Positions 1 through 5,497 of a DNA stretch of 6,433 nucleotides are shown here, one piece after another. The position numbers were made by a program, and so were the translations under genes. The first letter of the stretch is position 1. Each line of letters opens with the position of its first letter. Source of the stretch: Tannerella sp. Lineage in GTDB: Bacteria; Bacteroidota; Bacteroidia; Bacteroidales; Tannerellaceae. The DNA lies in assembly GCA_031267485.1 (NCBI GenBank), contig JAIRYY010000200.1:1-6433 (forward strand), written 5' to 3'. The notes under the pieces were generated by a model. It ran no database searches and had not been told where the DNA came from. It worked only from the letters and a program-made list of their open reading frames with translations.

Positions 1-330
1 CAGGACTGTGCCAAGGCGTCTGGCGAGCGATGACGCATCGGTAATCATTCCCACACTCATATCCAAGTGAAATACCGGATATTCTATCCAGTCCTTTTCC
101 AGTTCTGCAATCGCCAGGCCGTCGAACAGCTCCCGCTTTCCCAGGAAATAGGCCTTGAGCGTGGAGAGGAACAGGCTCTTGCCGAAACGGCGGGGGCGGC
201 CAAGGAAATACGGCTTTCCGAAATTGGCCATGCGATATACGTATTCCGTTTTATCTACGTACAGATAGTTGCTGGTGCGTAAATCTTCAAAATCCTGTAA
301 CCCTATGGGTAATTTTCTTCGCGGTATCAT
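1..330 (-). CDS. AAA-like P-loop ATPase (PF09820 type), N-terminal part only
   Basis: The first 110 codons are in the window; the gene runs off the left edge. The protein opens with the family signature: a basic stretch, then LPIGLQDFEDLRTSNYLYVDK (residues 7-27, written here as the N-terminal 'IG-QDF-LR-YVDKT' motif). A Walker A loop, GRPRRFGKS, follows at residues 44-52. This order is typical of the AAA-ATPase-like family (PF09820), whose members usually continue to about 500-570 residues and end in a PD-(D/E)XK nuclease-like domain (PF08011); that end is not visible here. The family is abundant in Bacteroidota, often in many copies per genome, and its function is not established. The ATG at 330-328 is preferred because the upstream ATG in the A-rich leader is in another frame and stops at once. 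No Shine-Dalgarno is seen, only an A9 tract, which is normal in this phylum. It has its own promoter at 361-392. Confidence 0.9.
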   Translation of the reverse strand, partial: MIPRRKLPIGLQDFEDLRTSNYLYVDKTEYVYRMANFGKPYFLGRPRRFGKSLFLSTLKAYFLGKRELFDGLAIAELEKDWIEYPVFHLDMSVGMITDASSLARRLGTVL

Positions 331-360
331 TGTCGTGACATTTTTTTTTGCGTTCGGATA

Positions 361-392
361 CAAAGGTATATGGTTTTTTCCGGTTTTACAAA
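361..392 (-). promoter_or_regulatory. Bacteroidota-type sigma promoter for the ATPase gene
   Basis: On the minus strand a TTTG box (392-389) is followed by exactly 20 nt and then TACCTTTG (368-361). This matches the known Bacteroidota primary-sigma consensus, with a TTTG-like -33 element and a TAnnTTTG -7 element about 19-21 bp apart. It ends about 30 bp before the ATPase start codon and begins about 20 bp after the queC stop codon, so the ATPase is probably transcribed independently of the gcv-queC operon. The motif match is directly visible; activity is inferred. Confidence 0.72.
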
Positions 393-412
393 CTTATTAT
401 CAAAGCGTACGT

Positions 413-1078
413 TTACTTTCCTTTCCGGGCCAGATATTTTTCCAGGCCGGATTTGCGGAGCCGGCAGGCGGGGCAGTGGCCGCAACCGGCAGCGGGGATG
501 CCGTTGTAGCACGTCAGCGTCCGGGTTCGTACGAGGTCGAATACGCCCAGTTCGTCGGACAGCGCCCATACTTCGCTTTTGTCACGGTTCATCAGCGGCG
601 TATGCAGCATGAACTGTTCGTCCATCGCAAGATTGAGCGTCACGTTGAGCGAGCGGACGAACGTGTCGCGGCAGTCGGGGTAGCCGCTGTAATCGGCGGC
701 GGAGACGCCCGTTACGATGTCGTATATGCCGTGACTTCGCGCCAGTATGGCCGCAAAGGTGAGGAACAGCATGTTGCGTCCCGGGACGAAAGTATTGGGA
801 TAGCTTCCCGGCGGCTGTTCCCTGTCCATGAGGATTGTATGGTCCGTCAGCGCGTTCGGGGCGAGTTGCGACAGCAGGGAGATGTCGAGTATATGAAACG
901 GAACGCCGGCTCCGGAGGCTATTCCGGCGGCTATTCCGACTTCGTCCGCATGTCGCTGTCCGTAGCGGAAAATCACGGCTTCGACATGTTCAAACTGTTT
1001 TTTCGCCCAGAAAAGGCAGGTCGTAGAATCCTGTCCGCCCGAAAAACAGACCAGCGCGGCATTTTTTTTCTCTTTCAT
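413..1078 (-). CDS. queC: 7-cyano-7-deazaguanine synthase (QueC)
   Basis: QueC converts 7-carboxy-7-deazaguanine to 7-cyano-7-deazaguanine (preQ0) using ATP and ammonia, a cytosolic step toward queuosine in tRNA. The 221-residue length fits the family. Visible signatures are the PP-loop SGGQDST at residues 13-19, RYGQRH at 38-43, VPGRNM at 98-103, [12 protein letters not shown] at 126-137, and the C-terminal zinc cysteines C190, C199, C202 and C205 in the CGHCPAC context. All expected catalytic and metal ligands are present, so the gene looks intact. The ATG at 1078 lies 11 nt past the lplA stop and has no clear Shine-Dalgarno, suggesting cotranscription as the last operon gene. No other queuosine gene (queD, queE, queF, folE) is in the window, so its link to glycine cleavage is probably positional only. 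Confidence 0.96.
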   Translation of the reverse strand: MKEKKNAALVCFSGGQDSTTCLFWAKKQFEHVEAVIFRYGQRHADEVGIAAGIASGAGVPFHILDISLLSQLAPNALTDHTILMDREQPPGSYPNTFVPGRNMLFLTFAAILARSHGIYDIVTGVSAADYSGYPDCRDTFVRSLNVTLNLAMDEQFMLHTPLMNRDKSEVWALSDELGVFDLVRTRTLTCYNGIPAAGCGHCPACRLRKSGLEKYLARKGK

Positions 1079-1089
1079 GATGAAGCGTA

Positions 1090-2082
1090 TTAAAAGTTAT
1101 GTTCTTCCACAAGGCCGATTATATCATTCAGCATGGCCTGGCCGACAGGCGTTGCCCGCGCCAGGGCGAGCAGCCGGGTTTTGATTTCGGAGGATGAGAA
1201 AACGGAGCCTTTAAGCGTGTTGCCCGCCGCTTTCACAAAGTCCGTATCCATTCCGTCGGAATAGGCGGCGGCGTCTTTTATGATACCACCCTCGACGCAG
1301 AACTGCAGCGTCAGGTCGCCCCAGGCAAAACGGCGGCTGTATTCGGCCGTGAACGGCAGTTTCCGTCCGAGGCGCCATTCCCACGAAGCGTATTTGTCTT
1401 CGTACTGCCCTGTCTCGACGGGGTTCAGCCGTTCGGCGGGCAGCGGCTGCGGAGCGCCGCCACAGATTTCTCCAAAAGCTTCCACGAGCGCATGACGCAG
1501 GGGGTCGACGGCTATTTCCGGCGCGAGTTCCCGGAGGTTGACCACGCGCGAGCGGACGGAATCCACGCCTTTTGACTGCAGTTTGTCGTGCGAGACGTTC
1601 AGGTAGCGCGAAAGATTCGACATGTCCACGTCCAGAAGCAGCGTGCCGTGGTGATAGCGGTGTCCGCGCGAATTGAAAAAGGCGTTGCCCGAAAACTTTT
1701 TGCCGCCGGTCAGTATGTCGTTGCGCCCGGAGCGTTCGGCGCGTATGCCGAACGCGGCCACCGCGCGTATAATCACATCCAGCTGGCGGCCTGCGTCATA
1801 AGCCGCTTCGCGTGCGAGAAACGTGAAATTCAGGTTCCCGAGGTCGTGGAAGACGGCGCCTCCGCCCGACATCCGCCTGGCGAGGAAGCCGCCGTCCCGT
1901 TCAAGTTCTTTGACGTGGACTTCCTTCCAGGGATTCTGATTGATTCCGATTACGACCGTATGCCGGTTTTGCCAGAGATAGAGGATGCACTCGTCCTCCT
2001 CCACATTCCAGAGGAGGTATTCTTCCAGGGCAAGATTCCAGTAGGGATTTGTCCGGTCCGACAGTATGAAGGACAGTTTCAT
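1090..2082 (-). CDS. lplA: Lipoate-protein ligase A
   Basis: LplA activates free lipoate with ATP to lipoyl-AMP and transfers it to a specific lysine of lipoyl-domain proteins such as GcvH and the E2 subunits of 2-oxoacid dehydrogenases. At 330 residues it is close to E. coli LplA. The signature [15 protein letters not shown] sits at residues 69-83, and [10 protein letters not shown] at 126-135 includes K129, which aligns by motif with the catalytic lysine of E. coli Lpl[11 protein letters not shown] (144-153) is the conserved core strand. The C-terminal accessory domain (about 250-330) is present, so this is a full-length enzyme rather than a LipM/LipL-like short form. Its ATG (2082-2080) overlaps the gcvPB stop as ATGA, which implies translational coupling. 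The neighbour gcvH is the obvious local substrate. Substrate preference (lipoate versus octanoate) cannot be read from sequence. Confidence 0.95.
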   Translation of the reverse strand: MKLSFILSDRTNPYWNLALEEYLLWNVEEDECILYLWQNRHTVVIGINQNPWKEVHVKELERDGGFLARRMSGGGAVFHDLGNLNFTFLAREAAYDAGRQLDVIIRAVAAFGIRAERSGRNDILTGGKKFSGNAFFNSRGHRYHHGTLLLDVDMSNLSRYLNVSHDKLQSKGVDSVRSRVVNLRELAPEIAVDPLRHALVEAFGEICGGAPQPLPAERLNPVETGQYEDKYASWEWRLGRKLPFTAEYSRRFAWGDLTLQFCVEGGIIKDAAAYSDGMDTDFVKAAGNTLKGSVFSSSEIKTRLLALARATPVGQAMLNDIIGLVEEHNF

Positions 2083-3512
2083 TTCTCCGTAAATTTCAGG
2101 CGCGGGTTGCGCGCCGCACCCACTTCATCCGGGCGACGGACGGGCGTCGTCAACGGCATCCGGCGCAGCTGCTCCGGGTCCGTCCGTATCAGGTCGCGTA
2201 TTTTTTTGAAAACCGCGATGGCTTCGTCCATCGTATCTTTCGATTCGGTTTCCGTCGGTTCAATCATCAGGGCTTCGTGCACGATGAGGGGGAAGTACAT
2301 CGTCGGAGGATGAATCCCGTTTTCGAGCAGCGCCTTGGCGACGTCGAGGGCGGTGACGCCGGTCGCTTCCCTTATTTTATGGAGCGTCAGGACAAATTCG
2401 TGCATGCACGGGCGGTCGCAGGCAAGGTCGAAATATTCCGACAGCTTCCCGCGCATGTAGTTGGCGTTCAGCACGGCCTGTACGGCCGCGTCGCGGATTC
2501 CCTCCGCGCCAAGCGTCCTGATGTACGTCAGCGCCCGGACAATCACAAGGAAATGACCGTAGAAGGCTTTCAGGCTGCCGACTGTCGCGGGCGGATTCGT
2601 GAAGCGGTATCCGTCGTCCGTTTCGACGACCTGAAAGACGGGCAGGAAATCGCGCAGAAAGGCTTTGCATCCCACCGGGCCGGAGCCGGGGCCGCCGCCG
2701 CCGTGGGGCGTCGAGAAGGTCTTGTGGATATTAAGGTGCACGATGTCGAAGCCCATGTCGCCGGGACGGACGATTCCCATGACGGCATTCAGGTTTGCCC
2801 CGTCGTAGTAGTTCAGTCCGCCGGCTTTGTGTACAATCTCCGTTATCTCAAGTATGTTTTCGTCGAACAGCCCCAGCGTGTTGGGGTTCGTGAGCATCAG
2901 TCCGGCCGTATCGTCGCCGGCGGCCGCGCGCAGTTTTTCGACGTCGACGCATCCGCAGGCGTTCGAGGGGATGTTCACGACCGTGAAGCCGGCCATCGCG
3001 GCGGAGGCGGGATTCGTCCCGTGCGCCGCGTCGGGGATGAGAATCTTCGTGCGCTTCGCGTCGCCGCGGGAAGCGTGGTATGCCTTTATGAGCAGGACGC
3101 CGGCCAGTTCGCCGTGCGCTCCGGCGGCGGGCTGGAACGTGACGGCGTCCATGCCTGTTATCCCGCAGAGCGCCTTTCCGGTTTCGGCAAACACAGCCAT
3201 GCATCCCTGGACGGTGTGCGCGGGCTGCAGGGGGTGTATGTCCGTGAAGCCGGGGAGGGCGGCCATTTCCTCGCTGATGCGCGGATTGTATTTCATCGTG
3301 CACGAACCGAGGGGATAGAATCCGCTGTTGACGCCGAACGTGCGTTTCGCCAGGCGCGTGTAATGGCGGTCGAGTTCCGTTTCCGACAGTTGCGGAAGCG
3401 CGGGCGGAGACGTGCGCCTTTCTTTCTCCGGAAGCGCGACTTCCGGCACGTCGAGCGGGGGAAGCAAATCGCATCCGTGTCCGTCGCGGCTTATTTCAAA
3501 CAGTAATTTCAT
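2079..3512 (-). CDS. gcvPB: Glycine dehydrogenase (decarboxylating) subunit 2
   Basis: This is the C-terminal half of the glycine cleavage P-protein as a separate 477-residue subunit. With GcvPA it binds pyridoxal phosphate, decarboxylates glycine and passes the aminomethyl group to lipoyl-GcvH. Visible signatures are GFYPLGSCTMKYNPR (64-78), FQPAAGAHGELAG (126-138), DAAHGTNPASA (161-171), and NIHKTF followed by a glycine-rich PHGGGGPG (261-276). K264 in HKTF is the expected Schiff-base lysine. The length is typical of split-subunit GcvPB. The ATG at 3512 overlaps the gcvPA stop by four bases (ATGA) and has no separate Shine-Dalgarno, so expression is probably coupled for 1:1 stoichiometry. 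Long open frames on the opposite strand of this gene are composition shadows. Confidence 0.97.
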   Translation of the reverse strand: MKLLFEISRDGHGCDLLPPLDVPEVALPEKERRTSPPALPQLSETELDRHYTRLAKRTFGVNSGFYPLGSCTMKYNPRISEEMAALPGFTDIHPLQPAHTVQGCMAVFAETGKALCGITGMDAVTFQPAAGAHGELAGVLLIKAYHASRGDAKRTKILIPDAAHGTNPASAAMAGFTVVNIPSNACGCVDVEKLRAAAGDDTAGLMLTNPNTLGLFDENILEITEIVHKAGGLNYYDGANLNAVMGIVRPGDMGFDIVHLNIHKTFSTPHGGGGPGSGPVGCKAFLRDFLPVFQVVETDDGYRFTNPPATVGSLKAFYGHFLVIVRALTYIRTLGAEGIRDAAVQAVLNANYMRGKLSEYFDLACDRPCMHEFVLTLHKIREATGVTALDVAKALLENGIHPPTMYFPLIVHEALMIEPTETESKDTMDEAIAVFKKIRDLIRTDPEQLRRMPLTTPVRRPDEVGAARNPRLKFTEK

Positions 3513-4825
3513 AGGTTTAAGAGTATTTCTGCAAGTTCGTCAATTTCTTCCTTCGTATTCATCTCGGTCACGCACCAGAGAAGTCCGCCGCGTTCGACGG
3601 GATAGCCTCCGAGTATCCCCTCCTTTTCGAGGGCGGCAAGAACGGCGGCGCCGTCGCCGGGACATTCCGTGACGAACTCGTGGAAGAACTCGCCTTTGTA
3701 GCGCAGCCGGAAACCGGGAATGGCGCTTATCCTCGAGGCGGCGTAGCGGGCTTTCGACAGGCATTGCGTCGCTACCCGGCGCAGTCCGTCCGGCCCCATT
3801 GCCGCCATGTAGACGGCGGCGGTCATTGCGCACAGCGCCTGGTTGGAACAGATGTTGGACGCGGCCTTTTCGCGGCGGATGTGCTGCTCGCGCGCCTGAA
3901 GCGTGAGTACGAACGCGCGCTGTCCGTCGACGTCGACCGTTTCGCCGACGATGCGGCCGGGCAGCCTGCGCATCAGGGCGGTCGTGGCGGCCATGAATCC
4001 GAGGTACGGGCCGCCGAAGGAGAGGGGTATGCCGAGCGGCTGTCCTTCGCCCACGGCGATGTCGGCGCCCTGCTCCGCCGGCGTTTTCAGGATGCCGAGC
4101 GAGAGGGGATTGACGCCCATCACGTATTTCGCGCCGGCTTCGTGGACGGCCTGTCCCAGCGCCGCGGCATCTTCCAGCAGCCCGTAACGGTTCGGCTGCT
4201 GCACGTAGAATCCGGCCACCGTGCCGTCGAGCATGCTCCGGAGGGCGTCCATGCAGGTCGTGCCGTCGCGTTCGGGGACGACGGCGAGCTGTACGCCCGA
4301 ACCGTCGCAATAGGTCTGCACCGTGCGGACGGTCATCGGGTCGGCGGAGGCGGCAATGAGCATCTTCGTGCGTTCGCGGCCGGCGCACATGGCGACGGAT
4401 TCCGCGGCGGCCGAGGCGCCGTCGTAGACGGAGGCGTTCGCGACGTCCATTCCCGTGAGCCGGCATATCATCGTCTGGAACTCGAAAACGGACTGGAGGA
4501 TGCCCTGTGAGATTTCGGCCTGATAGGGCGTGTATGCCGTCAGGAACTCTTCCTTTCCGGTGATGCTTTTTACGATTGACGGGATGTAATGCCTATAGGC
4601 GCCTGCTCCCCGGAAAATCGTCCGGAAACGTGTGTTCCCGCCGGCCATGCGGCCGATGTGGCGCCGGACTTCGAGTTCGGACATGCCTGTACCTTCCGGG
4701 AGGTTCAGTCGCTTTATTTTTATGCCGTCGGAAATCTGCGCGAACAGTTCGTCGACGGTTCGGAGGCCGATGTCGAGCAGCATCTGTTCGCGTTCCGGCG
4801 CGCTGCATGGAATATAGCTGCCCAT
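3509..4825 (-). CDS. gcvPA: Glycine dehydrogenase (decarboxylating) subunit 1
   Basis: This is the N-terminal half of the glycine cleavage P-protein, 438 residues from the chosen start, the usual length for the split form. Conserved blocks include GAGAYRHYIPS (73-83), FLTAYTPYQAEISQG (94-108), NASVYDGASAAAE (130-142), SFGGPYLGF in the middle and QAREQHIRREKAASNICSNQ (20 residues) near the C-terminal third; all fit GcvPA. The start is ATG at 4825-4823, preceded at a 7-nt spacing by AAGGAGG (4839-4833). The frame stays open upstream to a TTG at 4849, but that would override this strong ribosome site. The first base of the start codon is the last base of the gcvH stop (TGATG). The 3' end overlaps gcvPB by four bases. 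Confidence 0.97.
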   Translation of the reverse strand: MGSYIPCSAPEREQMLLDIGLRTVDELFAQISDGIKIKRLNLPEGTGMSELEVRRHIGRMAGGNTRFRTIFRGAGAYRHYIPSIVKSITGKEEFLTAYTPYQAEISQGILQSVFEFQTMICRLTGMDVANASVYDGASAAAESVAMCAGRERTKMLIAASADPMTVRTVQTYCDGSGVQLAVVPERDGTTCMDALRSMLDGTVAGFYVQQPNRYGLLEDAAALGQAVHEAGAKYVMGVNPLSLGILKTPAEQGADIAVGEGQPLGIPLSFGGPYLGFMAATTALMRRLPGRIVGETVDVDGQRAFVLTLQAREQHIRREKAASNICSNQALCAMTAAVYMAAMGPDGLRRVATQCLSKARYAASRISAIPGFRLRYKGEFFHEFVTECPGDGAAVLAALEKEGILGGYPVERGGLLWCVTEMNTKEEIDELAEILLNL

Positions 4826-5214
4826 CAGTGCGCCTCCTTCCTTCCGCAAAATTCACGGTATTCGGCCGGCGTCATCAGGGCTGATTTTTCCGTGATGTTC
4901 GCCACCTCGACGAACCAGCTTCCGTAGGGGTCTTCATTAATCTGTTCGGGACGGTCGAGCAGTTCTCCGTTGACGGCCGCGACGGTTCCGGTCACGGGCG
5001 AGAGGATGTCGGAAACGGCTTTCACCGATTCCACGTCGCCGAAAGCCTCGCCGGCCGTCAGCGTGTCTCCCGCTACGGGCAGATTGATGAAAACCAGGTC
5101 GCCAAGTTCCTGCTGCGCAAAGTCGGTGATGCCGACGCGCGCGGTCGTGTCGCTTATAAATTTCACCCATTCATGGGTTTTTGCATAAAAAAGATCTTCG
5201 AGTATTTTGTCCAT
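4825..5214 (-). CDS. gcvH: Glycine cleavage system H protein
   Basis: GcvH is the 129-residue lipoyl carrier that shuttles the aminomethyl group between the P- and T-proteins and is then reoxidised by dihydrolipoamide dehydrogenase. The fold signature is complete: FYAKTHEWVK (9-18), VGITDFAQQELGDLVFINLP (27-46), then FGDVESVKAVSDILSPVTG (58-76). K65 in ESVKA is the lipoylation lysine. The tail NEDPYGSWFVEV (93-104) also matches the family. The start is ATG 5214-5212, giving MDKILEDLFY; the frame stays open upstream to 5331 but those residues translate leader and palindromic repeat sequence and have no family match. It is the first gene of the operon. Downstream lplA could supply its lipoate. 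No convincing promoter or glycine riboswitch was seen upstream. Confidence 0.96.
   Translation of the reverse strand: MDKILEDLFYAKTHEWVKFISDTTARVGITDFAQQELGDLVFINLPVAGDTLTAGEAFGDVESVKAVSDILSPVTGTVAAVNGELLDRPEQINEDPYGSWFVEVANITEKSALMTPAEYREFCGRKEAH
4833..4839 (-). promoter_or_regulatory. Strong Shine-Dalgarno that sets the gcvPA start
   Basis: AAGGAGG on the minus strand lies 7 nt before the ATG at 4825, inside the last codons of gcvH. Bacteroidota genes usually lack strong Shine-Dalgarno sequences and the other genes here have none, so this one stands out. It decides in favour of the ATG at 4825 over the TTG at 4849. Confidence 0.75.
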
Positions 5215-5275
5215 AATCTTTAAAGTTTTTAATTGTTTATAATGTTGTGATATGTTTTTATCCTCGCTTTCCTCG

Positions 5276-5289
5276 CCGGCGCGTGCCGG
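5276..5289. repeat. Small GC-rich hairpin in the gcvH leader
   Basis: CCGGC at 5276-5280 and GCCGG at 5285-5289 pair around a GCGT loop. One G-T and one C-G pair extend the stem to 7 bp (5274-5291). It lies about 60 bp upstream of the gcvH start. No T-run follows on either strand, so it is not an obvious terminator. Confidence 0.5.
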
Positions 5290-5305
5290 TGAAGGACGCC
5301 ACCCT

Positions 5306-5416
5306 CCGTCATTGCGAACGCAGTGAAGCAATCTCCACGCAGGCGGCGTTGCCCGGATGGTTGCCGGGTTCGGGTCGTCGCCTGCGCCTGGATTGCTTCG
5401 TTCCTCGCAATGACGG
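5306..5416. repeat. Palindromic interspersed repeat (GTCATTGCGA...GAAGCAATC), full element
   Basis: The left arm (5306-5333) and right arm (5391-5416) are inverted copies: an outer 12-bp match (CCGTCATTGCGA) and an inner 9-bp match (GAAGCAATC), with a variable 5-7 nt middle. The palindrome continues inward with CGCAGGCG (5338-5345) pairing with CGCCTGCG (5379-5386), then CCCGG (5352-5356) with CCGGG (5364-5368). A 111-nt cruciform or long RNA hairpin is therefore possible. From memory, repeats with this arm sequence recur in many bacterial genomes as small non-autonomous elements; no transposase is encoded here. It sits about 90 bp upstream of gcvH. Confidence 0.85.
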
Positions 5417-5497
5417 TGTGCGGGCAGATGTTTTTATCCGGGCTTGCCGCTGAGTTTGGGTATAATGTCGAATGTAACAATGTATCTTTTTTATTAT

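Larger units (their letters stand above)
5252..5439. repeat. 12-bp direct repeats bracketing the palindromic element
   Basis: ATGTTTTTATCC occurs at 5252-5263 and again at 5428-5439 in the same orientation, on either side of the palindrome at 5306-5416. Similarity continues weakly for about 13 bp after each copy (TCGCTTTCC versus GGGCTTGCC). It may be a target duplication or part of a larger repeat unit; the palindrome does not abut the copies directly, which weakens the target-duplication reading. Confidence 0.6.

Noticed and set aside
331..412. Rho-independent terminator after queC
   Set aside because: No stable stem followed by a T-run on the minus strand; the interval is instead occupied by the ATPase promoter.
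269..1093. Plus-strand open frame opposite queC
   Set aside because: It runs through the ATPase promoter and queC antisense; queC is unambiguous by its motifs.
2277..3506. Long plus-strand open frame (409 codons) opposite gcvPB
   Set aside because: It is an antisense shadow of a GC-rich, strongly conserved gene; its translation is Arg/Gly/Val-rich with no family features.
3680..4510. Plus-strand open frame (276 codons) opposite gcvPA
   Set aside because: Antisense shadow of gcvPA with low-complexity His/Arg/Gly-rich translation and no ribosome site or domain.
4826..4849. Upstream TTG start for gcvPA (adds 8 residues)
   Set aside because: The ATG at 4825 has AAGGAGG at ideal spacing, and the extra residues merely translate that ribosome site.
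5215..5305. Glycine riboswitch upstream of gcvH
   Set aside because: The segment is AT-rich with one small GC hairpin and lacks the conserved glycine-aptamer core and tandem arrangement.
5215..5331. N-terminal extension of gcvH to 5331
   Set aside because: The added 39 residues come from leader and palindromic repeat sequence; the ATG at 5214 gives the normal 129-residue H protein.
5455..5490. Rightward TTTG...TATCTTTT promoter
   Set aside because: The spacing is 24 bp rather than about 19-21, the last base of the -7 box is wrong, and no plus-strand gene follows.
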